This document shows, piece by piece, positions 17,337-26,554 of a stretch of 64,000 bases of DNA (position 1 is the first letter of the stretch; each line of letters begins with the position of its first letter). The position numbers and the translations under genes were made by a program. A model generated the notes under the pieces. That model was not told the DNA's origin. It was given only the letters and a program-made list of their open reading frames with translations, and did not search any database. Location: the NCBI RefSeq assembly GCF_900142715.1, contig NZ_FRBX01000007.1, positions 1-64,000 on the forward strand, given 5' to 3'. The DNA is from Flavobacterium pectinovorum (GTDB lineage Bacteria > Bacteroidota > Bacteroidia > Flavobacteriales > Flavobacteriaceae).

Positions 17337-18095
17337 TTATATAATTTGAAGATGTGGTCGAATTTGCATCGTTACAATATCGCATCTCTTTGGCTGAGAT
17401 AAACAGAATAGGGCACTCATAGCAATATCATACGCTTCGAGCATTTCCATTTTTTCTATTTTTTCCTTATGCTCTTCTTTAGTGCCTGGCTGCATATCAC
17501 TTGTTACGGCTCCGGGTTCTATTAGTGAGACTTTAATTCCAAGCGGATTTAATTCCTTACGAAGCGATGTACTAAAACCTCGTATTGCAGATTTAGTAGC
17601 TACATAAATGGTGCTTTCCGGAGTACGGCTTTCGGCACTCATAGACCCAATATTGATGATATGCCCGGATTTTTGCTCTTTCATTCGCAATGAGGCTTCC
17701 TGAGCAAAAGCCAGGTAACCAGTAATATTGGTATCAATAATATACTTGTAATCCTTGTAAGTTTCCTGTGTAATTCCCGGAGCACCTAATGCTGCATTGT
17801 TAATAAGAATATCAATTCCGCCCAACTCAGTATCTACAATTTGCAATATTTTATCGATATCTTCTTTTTTGGTTACATCGGCAGGAGTTCCATAAACTTC
17901 GCAGCCGGGAAATTGCTGTTTAAGATCTTCGACAGCATTTTTAAAATCTTTTTCATCTCTTCCAAAAATAAGAACGCGTCCGCCCAGAGAGACCAATACA
18001 TCGGCAATTGCTTTTCCTATTCCGGTTGTGCCGCCGGTTACTACAATTCGTTTGTCTTTAATATTTTGTCCAAAGTAATTTGTTAATTGTTCCAT
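17337..18095 (-). CDS. Short-chain dehydrogenase/reductase
   Basis: A 252-aa classical SDR. The cofactor loop is TGGTTGIG (20-27), the structural motif NNAA (99-102), and the catalytic residues Ser151 or Ser153, Tyr164 and Lys168 (YVATK). The absence of an acidic residue at the end of strand 2 (FGRD, with Arg) points to NADP(H). The substrate is unknown. It follows the 723-aa protein by 76 nt on the same strand and may belong to the same stress-related unit. Confidence 0.92.
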   Translation of the reverse strand: MEQLTNYFGQNIKDKRIVVTGGTTGIGKAIADVLVSLGGRVLIFGRDEKDFKNAVEDLKQQFPGCEVYGTPADVTKKEDIDKILQIVDTELGGIDILINNAALGAPGITQETYKDYKYIIDTNITGYLAFAQEASLRMKEQKSGHIINIGSMSAESRTPESTIYVATKSAIRGFSTSLRKELNPLGIKVSLIEPGAVTSDMQPGTKEEHKEKIEKMEMLEAYDIAMSALFCLSQPKRCDIVTMQIRPHLQII

Positions 18096-18171
18096 TGTTT
18101 GTTTTTTTATAAATGATTATTATTTGTAAGCTGCCTAAATTTCTACAGCAGTTACTATTTTTTATTAAATA

Positions 18172-20343
18172 TTACCATTGAACTTTAACTGAACCCAGAC
18201 CGGAAATTTTATATTCCTGTATGTTGACATTCTTTGTGAAGGGATCAAGAAGTTCATTATCAAAAAACACTTTCATTTGAATTTTACGGTCTTTGAGTTT
18301 TATAATTTTCAAATTGCAGATCATATCTTTGTGACCATCTAATTTGATAGTAATCGATTTTCCTCTTTTCGTATATTCATTAGGATAATCGATAAAAAGA
18401 AGAAAATCTTCATCGATTTTGATGTATTGTCTGGACACAATTCCAAAAGCCATTCCGCTGCCATATACTTCCTGACCTACCTGACCGCTTTTTTCCCAGC
18501 CATTGTACAAATCTTCCAAAGGAACCCAGAGATCGGCTTGTATTTCGCCTGTTTTAACTTCTTCCGAAAGCATTTCTTTTGGCAGCATTGTTGGATAATA
18601 ATAAGCAATCCTGCTCACGGTATATTTAATAAACTCCGGAATTAGCGTTCTTAAAGAGGGCAAAATGTCAACATCTTTAGCCAGTGATAAATATTCTGAT
18701 AAAGCTGCGTAGACTTCTAATTCTTCATAAGCAGCAGTATACGGTGCATCATTGAGGGGAAATATTGAAAAGAAATTATTATAGTTTTTACCATAACCAT
18801 ATTTGCAGTCATAAAGCTGGATATTTTTAAATAATCCGCTCAGACAGGTATAACTTATCTCGAGGTACAGCTTTTTATTAGTAATTTTAAATAATTCTAA
18901 TAATGCCGCAGCGGCAAAAGCTGTATTATTGGCCTGGTATAATATATTTAAACCCAGATCTGCCAATTTTCTGGCTGCTTTTTCTGCTTCGTTTAAATAG
19001 CGTTTTTCTTTCGTTAATTTAAAAACCAGCAGCATTAAATGTGCGTACGATCCGGGAACATCCCTTTCTCCTCCGGCACCGGGAGCAGTTTCTTCCTTGA
19101 TTATTTCGAGGGTTTCCATATTATAAAATACAGGCCATTTGTATTTAAAATGATGCGCCACTTTTATGACATACTCAATAGAATCTAATACCAGTTTTTT
19201 TGCTGTTTTGTCTCCAGCTAAAGCCAGTCTTGCCAAATTCATTAACGGATGGTGCAGATACCAGGAATCCATCACCATCTCTTTTTTTTGTTCTTCTGAG
19301 TTGTCAAGTTTGTCTACCATTGAAGGAAGCCATCTGTTAAGGCAATTTATCTTTGGATCATAAAAAGCAGGCAGTCCCTTAATTAACTCATCACAGATCG
19401 ATTGTTTTTCACCACTCCATTTTTCAAATTCCTTAAAAGGTGCCAATACAGCCAATTGTACCATACTTTCAGGAGGTGTGTCATAGTCGCATAAGTAAGC
19501 ATTTAGATACTGAATTCCGTTTGCCTGTTGCCATGCACCTTTGTTATGCTGTAAATCATTTAAAACTTTTTGAGCGATATCCGGCCAATTATGATATTCA
19601 ATTCTTGGCTGTTCAAGCACTTTGTATATAGTAACAAGATTATTTAAAAAGTGCTCACAAATAGCTGTTGTATCTTTAAAAATATCAGTCTCTACTATTA
19701 TATACGCATCTGATATTGTAAATGCCTGATTGGGAGGAAGAGGCAATTCATCCGTTGTTGGAAGCTGAAATCCAATTTCCGGCCATGTTCCTCCAACAGT
19801 ATTTTTCGATTCTGTTTTGGTAACTTCGCAATACTCAGACAATGAAGTAAGATTTTGAAAATAAAAAAAGGATCCTGTTTGTGGTTTTGTAATGCTGGCA
19901 AATAACAATCCTGATCGCGACCCGAATTGTGCCATGTGAATATTTCCAGACGTATTTTCTAAACTTCCACTTTGTGTAAGCGGAATTATATCTCGTGGCC
20001 AAAACGGAATCATTAAGGCCGTTTTTGCTGTAAATGTTGTTGTATAATGTAATACACCTGCCGGAAAATTGATGCGAACTTCATAACTTCCCAATCTGGA
20101 ATCGAGTACAAAAACAGTGGTATCCTCATCATCAAAAAGATTCGTAACTTCAAAACAGCTGTTCATAGCAAATGCCGCACGAAAAGCTATTTTTCCGTTT
20201 TCAGGCATCAATACCACAATCCATAAAGAATCACCTGTATTGTAAAATTGATAGGTGTAATCAACAATTTTTCTTTCTAAAAGTATTTCACTATTTTCAA
20301 TATCTTCCTGCGCCGTAGCGCTCCAAGGTGTAACTGTTGGCAT
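18172..20343 (-). CDS. Unrecognised 723-aa protein, possible alpha/alpha-barrel
   Basis: I do not recognise this family. There is no signal peptide, so the product is probably cytoplasmic. Residues ~1-215 look beta-rich with many aromatic residues. Residues ~235-600 are mainly helical with repeated helix pairs (AEKAARKLADLGLNIL, FAAAALLELFKITNKK, AAYEELEVYAALSEYL), reminiscent of the (alpha/alpha)6 toroid of six-hairpin glycosidases and epimerases. The last ~90 residues return to beta strands. No catalytic motif can be named. It follows the duplicated membrane protein by 54 nt and precedes an SDR, which suggests one transcript. Confidence 0.6.
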   Translation of the reverse strand: MPTVTPWSATAQEDIENSEILLERKIVDYTYQFYNTGDSLWIVVLMPENGKIAFRAAFAMNSCFEVTNLFDDEDTTVFVLDSRLGSYEVRINFPAGVLHYTTTFTAKTALMIPFWPRDIIPLTQSGSLENTSGNIHMAQFGSRSGLLFASITKPQTGSFFYFQNLTSLSEYCEVTKTESKNTVGGTWPEIGFQLPTTDELPLPPNQAFTISDAYIIVETDIFKDTTAICEHFLNNLVTIYKVLEQPRIEYHNWPDIAQKVLNDLQHNKGAWQQANGIQYLNAYLCDYDTPPESMVQLAVLAPFKEFEKWSGEKQSICDELIKGLPAFYDPKINCLNRWLPSMVDKLDNSEEQKKEMVMDSWYLHHPLMNLARLALAGDKTAKKLVLDSIEYVIKVAHHFKYKWPVFYNMETLEIIKEETAPGAGGERDVPGSYAHLMLLVFKLTKEKRYLNEAEKAARKLADLGLNILYQANNTAFAAAALLELFKITNKKLYLEISYTCLSGLFKNIQLYDCKYGYGKNYNNFFSIFPLNDAPYTAAYEELEVYAALSEYLSLAKDVDILPSLRTLIPEFIKYTVSRIAYYYPTMLPKEMLSEEVKTGEIQADLWVPLEDLYNGWEKSGQVGQEVYGSGMAFGIVSRQYIKIDEDFLLFIDYPNEYTKRGKSITIKLDGHKDMICNLKIIKLKDRKIQMKVFFDNELLDPFTKNVNIQEYKISGLGSVKVQW

Positions 20344-20397
20344 AATGATAGTTTTAATTGATTAAAAATCTTTTATATTTATTTCAAAAAAATAGCG

Positions 20398-21054
20398 CTA
20401 TTCGCCTGTTTCCATATGAGGAGCATCGACAGGTTTAGATTGTGAAGAGCCAATTTGTCTTAGATAAACAGAAAGTATTACGATGGCAAAAACAGATAAA
20501 AATTCACTTTGCCAGTTTTGAAAAGATTCAAACCAAAACCTCGTATCTCCTAAATAATCAGAGGCAGATTCCAAAGGCATTCCTTTTAAGGCCAATTGCT
20601 CATTTTCATCTTTAAGGCTTCCGTAAAAATGAGCACAAAAAGAAAGTATAAACAATAACAATAAAACAATGGTAAGTGAATGTTTGTAGATTTTAAGAAT
20701 CCAGCCGCCTTTTTTTACAGGCCAGGGTGCATCTTTTCGCGTAGGCGAAGGTTCTCTGTCAAATTCTTCTTCCTTGTCTAAATCTTTAGATTCTGAAGAA
20801 CCCCGCTGCATAAAAAAAATGGTTAATACAACAAACAAGGCCATTTGTAGAAATTCGCTTTCCCAATTTTCAAAAGTCGATTGAATAAAATGACCTGAAA
20901 TAAGATAAGAAGAAAGCGTAATAGCAGTACTGCCTTCATCAATCAATTCTTTATTATGTTCTTCGAACCCAAAAAATATTTGACCGATTAATGCGCCGAA
21001 AAATAATAGTAGAAAACAGATACTGAGTCCGTTATTTCGTAAAAAGTTTTTCAT
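20398..21054 (-). CDS. Four-helix membrane protein with internal duplication (DUF6766-like)
   Basis: A 218-aa inner-membrane protein built from two copies of one unit. Each unit has a helix near its start, a loop, the motif F(E/Q)NWxSEFL, a second helix and the ending QxGSSxSK. Copy 1 spans ~1-92 (FENWESEFL, QRGSSESK) and copy 2 ~118-208 (FQNWQSEFL, RQIGSSQSK). A charged linker with DREPSPTRKDAPWPVKKGGW joins them. The layout resembles the uncharacterised DUF6766 proteins. It heads the presumed operon with the 723-aa protein. Confidence 0.7.
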   Translation of the reverse strand: MKNFLRNNGLSICFLLLFFGALIGQIFFGFEEHNKELIDEGSTAITLSSYLISGHFIQSTFENWESEFLQMALFVVLTIFFMQRGSSESKDLDKEEEFDREPSPTRKDAPWPVKKGGWILKIYKHSLTIVLLLLFILSFCAHFYGSLKDENEQLALKGMPLESASDYLGDTRFWFESFQNWQSEFLSVFAIVILSVYLRQIGSSQSKPVDAPHMETGE

Positions 21055-21264
21055 GGTTCTTGCTTTCTCACAAATTTCCGAAACACGATTGATTCCATTT
21101 TATAGAATTAGGGTAATCATTTATATTATTTTTAGGTAGATTAACTTACAAAAAGTTAATTCAGTTATTAAGAACACGACTGATTATATAATAAGAAAAA
21201 CAACAGTTTTTAAGCAATTTTCATTTCTTAATCTAGGTTAATCGATAAACAGGTATAACGGAAG

Positions 21265-21272
21265 TAAATTTG
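21265..21272 (+). promoter_or_regulatory. -7 promoter element of the mhqO-like operon
   Basis: TAAATTTG is an exact TAnnTTTG match 38 nt upstream of the start codon at 21311. A TTG -33 element is not apparent. Confidence 0.5.
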
Positions 21273-21310
21273 TAAAAGAAAATCAAAACAACTTTAATAC
21301 ATAAAATACC

Positions 21311-22249
21311 ATGGAAAATAAAATTTTAGGCTTACACCATATTACTGCAATTGCAGGTGACGCAAAACGTAATTTCGATTTTTACTCAAAAATTTTAGGA
21401 TTAAGATTCATCAAAAAAACAGTGAATTTTGACGATCCGGGAACATACCATTTTTATTTTGGTGATGAGACAGGAAGTGCAGGAACAATTTTAACTTTTT
21501 TCCCTTGGGGAGAAGGAATTCAGCAAGGAAGAAAAGGTTCTGGAATGGCTACTGAAATAGGATATTCTGTTCCAAAAGGAAGCCTTGATTTCTGGCAAAA
21601 ACGTTTTGAACAATACAATGTAATTTATAACAAACCTGCTGAGAAATTCGGAGAAAAATATCTTACTTTCTTAGATCCGGACGGATTAAAATTAGAATTG
21701 ATCGAATCTAAAACAGACGATACCAGAAAAGCCTGGGAAACAGACGAAGTAAAAGCTGATGTTGCAACAAAAGGGTTTCATAATATTACTTTAACTTTAA
21801 ACGATATTAAACCAACTGCTTTAGTTTTAACAGAAATATTTGGTTACAAATTGATTGATCAGGATGTAAATCGTTATCGTTATGCAACAGATGCTGTAGA
21901 AAATGCCGCAATTGTTGACTTAGTAGAATTGGCTGATGAAAAACGTGGTTTAAATGCAAATGGAACTGTTCACCACGTGGCTTTTAGAGTAAAAAATGAT
22001 AAAATTCTAATGCACTTCCGTGAAAAAATAGAAGAGTTTGGATTGTCAATTACACCACAAATCGACAGACAATATTTCCATTCTCTATATTTCAGAGAAC
22101 CAGGAGGAGTTTTGTTTGAAATCGCAACAGATAATCCCGGATTTACAGTAGATGAAAGCTTAGAAGAATTAGGACAAAACTTAAAACTTCCGGCACAATA
22201 TGAATCACAAAGAGCTGCCATTGAAAAGCATTTGGTTAAAATTAATTAA
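21311..22249 (+). CDS. Ring-cleaving dioxygenase of the VOC fold, MhqO/MhqA-like
   Basis: A 312-aa protein made of two vicinal-oxygen-chelate modules. Module 1 starts LGLHHITAIAGDAKRNFDFYSKILGLR and module 2 starts GFHNITLTLND; VHHVAFRVKND and GGVLFEIATD supply the later His and Glu. These are the expected metal-binding His/Glu positions. Relatives in Bacillus (MhqO) are induced by quinones and act on hydroquinone-like compounds. It is followed by a GNAT protein and an MhqD-like esterase. Confidence 0.9.
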   Translation: MENKILGLHHITAIAGDAKRNFDFYSKILGLRFIKKTVNFDDPGTYHFYFGDETGSAGTILTFFPWGEGIQQGRKGSGMATEIGYSVPKGSLDFWQKRFEQYNVIYNKPAEKFGEKYLTFLDPDGLKLELIESKTDDTRKAWETDEVKADVATKGFHNITLTLNDIKPTALVLTEIFGYKLIDQDVNRYRYATDAVENAAIVDLVELADEKRGLNANGTVHHVAFRVKNDKILMHFREKIEEFGLSITPQIDRQYFHSLYFREPGGVLFEIATDNPGFTVDESLEELGQNLKLPAQYESQRAAIEKHLVKIN

Positions 22250-22279
22250 TTACTAAAATATATTTAAATCAATAAAAAA

Positions 22280-22312
22280 ATGAAATTAGTTTACGCTTAA
22301 ATTAGGCGTAAA
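22280..22312 (+). promoter_or_regulatory. Leader mini-frame and hairpin between mhqO-like and GNAT genes
   Basis: TTTACGC (22290-22296) and GCGTAAA (22306-22312) form a small hairpin 24 nt before the GNAT start. A six-codon frame ATG...TAA (22280-22300, MKLVYA) overlaps its left arm. It could modulate translation of the second gene or be a chance arrangement. Confidence 0.3.
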
Positions 22313-22336
22313 TTAATTTTATAAATAAAAAATACT

Positions 22337-22627
22337 ATGGAAACAATAAAATTAGAATTAGACGAAAAAAAACATGGAGCTTTTAATCTTTATGTTGATG
22401 ATAAAAAACTAGGAGAAATGACGGTAAGCATTAAACCGGGTTTGCTGACTGTTTACCATACAGGTGTTGAGCCTGAAGCTGAAGGAAAAGGTTATGCAAA
22501 AAAACTTTTGGATGAAATGACATCCTATGTACGTGCCAATAATTTGATGGTTTTACCACTTTGTCCGTATGTACATGCGCAGTTCAAGAAACATCCGGAT
22601 GAATATCAGGATATCTGGAAAAAATAA
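22337..22627 (+). CDS. Small GNAT-type N-acetyltransferase, YjdJ-like
   Basis: A 96-aa protein of the short GCN5-related class. The acetyl-CoA pyrophosphate loop reads VEPEAEGKGYAKKLLDE, preceded by strand LTVYHTGV, and the C-terminus has PLCPYVHAQFKKHPDEYQDIW. The CPY and YxDxW-type ending is typical of the YjdJ group of minimal acetyltransferases. The substrate is unknown. It sits between two quinone-stress genes and is only 16 nt from the next start. Confidence 0.9.
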   Translation: METIKLELDEKKHGAFNLYVDDKKLGEMTVSIKPGLLTVYHTGVEPEAEGKGYAKKLLDEMTSYVRANNLMVLPLCPYVHAQFKKHPDEYQDIWKK

Positions 22628-22643
22628 TTTAAAAAATACAATC

Positions 22644-23261
22644 ATGAATTTAGAAAATATAACAGCAGGAACGCCTTTAAAAGAAGCAAAAAAAGCTTTA
22701 ATCATGCTTCACGGGCGTGGTGCAGGTTCAAACGATATTCTTTCGATTGCGAAGTATCTTAAGGTTGAAGATTTTGCCTTAATAGCGCCTCAGGCAGAGA
22801 ACAGAACCTGGTATCCGTATTCCTTTTTAGTACCGATTGAAGAGAATGAGCCTTCGTTTTCAAAATCCTTGGAAACCATTGCTCAGGTTGTTGAAGCAGT
22901 TCAGCAAAATGGAATTGAGAAAGAAAACATTTATTTCCTCGGATTTTCGCAGGGAGCTTGTCTTGCATTGGAATTTACAGCTAGAAATGCTATAAAATAC
23001 GGCGGTGTTGTTGCTTTTACCGGCGGACTTATAGGCGATAAAGTGTATGAAAATCATTATTCAGGAAATTTTGAAAATACACCGATTTTCATCGGAACAA
23101 GCGATCCTGATTTTCATGTTCCCGTTGAAAGAGTAAATGAAACTGAAGTGCTTCTTAAAAAAATGGGAGCATTAGTTACAAAAAAAATATACCCAAATAT
23201 GGGGCATACAATAAGCCAGGACGAAATAGATTTGGTTAATGATCTGGTTTTTAAAAAGTAA
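22644..23261 (+). CDS. Phospholipase/carboxylesterase-type hydrolase, MhqD-like
   Basis: A 205-aa alpha/beta hydrolase. Oxyanion-side motif LHGRGAG (~23-29), nucleophile elbow GFSQGA with its Ser, Asp in GTSDPDFHV, and His in NMGHTIS form the triad. The family includes MhqD, a hydrolase of the Bacillus quinone-response operons. The ATG at 22644 fits the family N-terminus; a longer frame from 22569 would overlap the GNAT gene. It ends 17 nt from the convergent S8 protease gene. Confidence 0.9.
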   Translation: MNLENITAGTPLKEAKKALIMLHGRGAGSNDILSIAKYLKVEDFALIAPQAENRTWYPYSFLVPIEENEPSFSKSLETIAQVVEAVQQNGIEKENIYFLGFSQGACLALEFTARNAIKYGGVVAFTGGLIGDKVYENHYSGNFENTPIFIGTSDPDFHVPVERVNETEVLLKKMGALVTKKIYPNMGHTISQDEIDLVNDLVFKK

Positions 23262-23278
23262 TATTCTGTATCAAGAAC

Positions 23279-26011
23279 TTAAAAAACTGCAATTTTCCCT
23301 GTTTGCATTTCGCCTGAGTTTGTAACTATTTTGTAGATATAAATTCCCGATGCAGTATTTTTTAGATGGATAGTATTGGTTTTAGAAAGTAAAGGAGAAG
23401 CAATAGTATTTTGTCCACTAATGTTGTAAAGATAGAAAATAGCGTTTCCTTCTTTTTTAGCATCAATATTTAATTCTTCATTTTTGCTCAGTAGTGTGGG
23501 GTGTACAAAAAACAAATCATCGCCTAAATAATTGGTATCAAGAATTAGCGAACTTACTACGTTATTGTTTTCTAAAATTATATTTATTTTATATTTATTG
23601 CTGCCCTTTATCGGGGCAGCATCCAAAAAAGAAAATGTTTTTGAATTGATGTCGCTTATTGTACTAATAACACTTTCAACATCATTAACTATTTTTACCA
23701 AATCAATTCTTTTAATGTTGTACAAACTGAAAAGACTGGCATATATCTTTACTTTATCCTCCTCAAAAACTTCTGCCAAAGTCAACTCAAAATAACAATT
23801 TGAGTTTTCGGCGTATTGTAATGTTGACTCACTTTTTATTCCTTCGGTATTGTCAAATACAGGAATTACCGTGTGGATTTTTCCATCAGTATAAGTATAA
23901 CTGGTGTTTGTGGTTTGTTCTTTAAATTCTAAATGATCTCCCGTTAATTGATAAATATTAAAGGAAGCAACATCGGCAGGTTTGTCCCAATTAATTTCTG
24001 TTGTGCCGTCACAAACTAAACTGGTACTGATGTTTAAATCATAAGAAATCGTAAAGCTGTCAGAGATATATTCGGTATTATTAATGGTCATTTTTAATTT
24101 TGCCTTTGAAAATTTTTGTTCTTTAGGCGTATATGTAAATTGTTCATTATCCAGATTTATATCATTTGCTATAATTTCCCAGGTTTCCCCATTATTATAA
24201 CTAACAGACAATTCTCCGGAAATACCGGAAAACGACGAATTCCATTTGAAAGGAGAAATAGTCTTTCCATCATAAGGGAAATTATCATTGATTACAGGAT
24301 AATTCCATTCAAATTGATTTTCCAATTCATATTCGTAAGTGATACCGTATTCCTGAGATGTATTTGATATGTACGACCCCAAAACATTGATAGAAACTGA
24401 ACCAGACGCTGGGTTTTCGATAGTGATTTGTTCTGTAGTATTAATTTTATCTTTTCCTCTTAACGCTTGCTGCTCAGGAATCTCAGGGTTAAGAATCCAG
24501 GGTAAAAATGTGATATTGTCGGCCGAAATAACTTCCATGTCTAAATCGTTCACCAAACTTATATTACTATTAATTGCAGCCGGCAAATCGTTCCATACTA
24601 ATGTAATTTTTAAGTTTTTTGCATTTGCGGGAATAGTAATCGTATGTGTATTTGTCTGACCGGATGTTAAATTACCTGATAGAATTCTGTTTTCGCTGAT
24701 TGTTTTTAGACTTTTATTAGCATCGATATTACCATAACCATAAGTAAAATCCGGACCCGAATTGCCTAAATCTTTTGCGCTATTAATTAAAATGGCTTTT
24801 GTCAGGGCATTAGTCAAAAAACTATTGTTTATAGTTTTATAATGTTGTTTCATAAGCGTAATAATACCTGTAGCCAATGCTGTAGAATTTGAAGTTCCTT
24901 GTGTGCTATAAGCTACTAACTCAGGTTTTATTCGGCCGTCGTAAGCAGGACCTTTTGAAGAAAACGGCATAACTACTTCGTTTTGGTCAATACAGCCCAA
25001 TACAATGCTGTTTTTGGATTGCTTAAAATTACCGGTAATAGATTTATACCCCTGAAGTCCGCTATTACCGGAGGAAAAGCAATGAGTCAAATCAGGATTT
25101 AAAAACAATTGAGAATCGTAAGCATTAGCAAGCGAACCATAAAAATTCTCAATTTCTGTGCCGTATGAATGATTTTGAGTAACAGCACCTTGTAAAGTTG
25201 CTACTTCATCAGGATAAATATTCAAAAAGTCAGACGATTGTATTTTAGCCTTTTGGGCAACTCCTTTTCCTAATGCAGAACTATTTCCTAATCCTGCAAC
25301 TATAGTCGCCATAGCCGTTGCATGGCTCGATACAATTGCAGATTGCGTTGAGGAAGGAATGTGCTTATTTAATAAATCAATATCATCCAGATTAAACAAA
25401 TCATCTTTGATAGCTACAATTTGATTTTCACCCGCTAAGAGAGGAAAATTAGCATTGGCTTTATTTATAGAATTGATACTAAAATTTTGATCTATTATTT
25501 TAGATTCTCCTTTTGGCCGCAGCGATTCCTGCGAAATAGACGATACACTGTTGAGCGCTATAATTTCATCAACAATTTTTTTAGAATCACTTTTTATAAT
25601 TACAAGATGATTGTTCAGTATTTTAATATCAGAAATGTTCAATAACTCCAAGTCTGTAATCAAAGCTTCGATAGTATCTGTTGCTATTGTATAAAACTTT
25701 TCTTCTTTATGATCTGAAAAATTTGAAGGTAATTTCCATAAATTATTTACCGGTATATTTTTTTTTAAAGTTTGATCTGATTTAAAAGTTTGATTCGATT
25801 TTAAACTTTCATTTTCAACAATACAAAAAGTACTGTCCAGTTTTTTTACAATCTTGTATTTATTTTGATGTGCATTTTCTAAAGATGTAAAAAAGTATTT
25901 CTCAAATTTACTTTCATTTTCTTTTTTTATGTACCGTTTCCATTTCTCAGAACTTTGTGAGAAACTGATTGTTGTTATCATAAAAAGGAGGAAAGTAATT
26001 CGTTTCTTCAT
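23279..26011 (-). CDS. Secreted S8 (subtilisin-like) protease with T9SS sorting domain
   Basis: A 910-aa protein with a signal peptide (cleavage near SFSQ, 19). Residues ~20-180 resemble a propeptide. The peptidase domain (~180-435) shows a candidate Asp in AIKDD (~203), His230 in SSHATAMATI, the oxyanion Asn in SSGNSG (~316) and Ser374 in QGTSNST. Beta-sandwich regions follow, and the last ~75 residues form a type A T9SS C-terminal signal (YNISGQN, GIYIYKIVTNSG, KIAVF). The protein is exported across the outer membrane by type IX secretion. Confidence 0.9.
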   Translation of the reverse strand: MKKRITFLLFMITTISFSQSSEKWKRYIKKENESKFEKYFFTSLENAHQNKYKIVKKLDSTFCIVENESLKSNQTFKSDQTLKKNIPVNNLWKLPSNFSDHKEEKFYTIATDTIEALITDLELLNISDIKILNNHLVIIKSDSKKIVDEIIALNSVSSISQESLRPKGESKIIDQNFSINSINKANANFPLLAGENQIVAIKDDLFNLDDIDLLNKHIPSSTQSAIVSSHATAMATIVAGLGNSSALGKGVAQKAKIQSSDFLNIYPDEVATLQGAVTQNHSYGTEIENFYGSLANAYDSQLFLNPDLTHCFSSGNSGLQGYKSITGNFKQSKNSIVLGCIDQNEVVMPFSSKGPAYDGRIKPELVAYSTQGTSNSTALATGIITLMKQHYKTINNSFLTNALTKAILINSAKDLGNSGPDFTYGYGNIDANKSLKTISENRILSGNLTSGQTNTHTITIPANAKNLKITLVWNDLPAAINSNISLVNDLDMEVISADNITFLPWILNPEIPEQQALRGKDKINTTEQITIENPASGSVSINVLGSYISNTSQEYGITYEYELENQFEWNYPVINDNFPYDGKTISPFKWNSSFSGISGELSVSYNNGETWEIIANDINLDNEQFTYTPKEQKFSKAKLKMTINNTEYISDSFTISYDLNISTSLVCDGTTEINWDKPADVASFNIYQLTGDHLEFKEQTTNTSYTYTDGKIHTVIPVFDNTEGIKSESTLQYAENSNCYFELTLAEVFEEDKVKIYASLFSLYNIKRIDLVKIVNDVESVISTISDINSKTFSFLDAAPIKGSNKYKINIILENNNVVSSLILDTNYLGDDLFFVHPTLLSKNEELNIDAKKEGNAIFYLYNISGQNTIASPLLSKTNTIHLKNTASGIYIYKIVTNSGEMQTGKIAVF

Positions 26012-26554
26012 TTACTGTAGAGGTTAGGGCAACTATAACATTCTTATTGCAGCTGTTTATCACTTTTTAATTTAGATAAATCCAGCTGAAATTTATGATT
26101 AATGATTTCTATTTTAAATATTTATCCGTTGTAGGTCAAATCAAAGTTATTAAATTATTTGTAATAATTTTATGATTTTTTATTCATTCACAATAATCTA
26201 AATCTGTAGGAGAACAATTTTCTTTTATAACCTGTTTGCATTTTAAAATGAATGCAAAATTGTAAAAAACATTTTCTAACACTTTTAGAAAAGAAATAAT
26301 TTTCGGATACTATTAGATCTTAATAATCTGATTTATATTCAGTTATTGATTTTACTGGGCTTGTAGTAATAATCAGATAATTATTATTAAAAATATGTTA
26401 TTAAAAAATATAACAAAAAGTGTTAATTTTGTTGAATTATTGTTTTATAAGTATTTTAAGATTAAAAATTATATAAATTTGGTAATAAGTATTACAATAT
26501 TTTGTAAAAGAACCCCTATTTATCAACTTAATTTAACAAACCAAAAAACTTATT
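26012..26554. other. Long AT-rich divergent intergenic region with promoter
   Basis: 543 very AT-rich bases separate the S8 protease and the HEIGH peptidase. The only clear element is TAAATTTG at 26474-26481, an exact -7 match for the rightward gene. That would give a leader of roughly 65 nt. No RNA gene, repeat or reading frame stands out. Confidence 0.5.
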
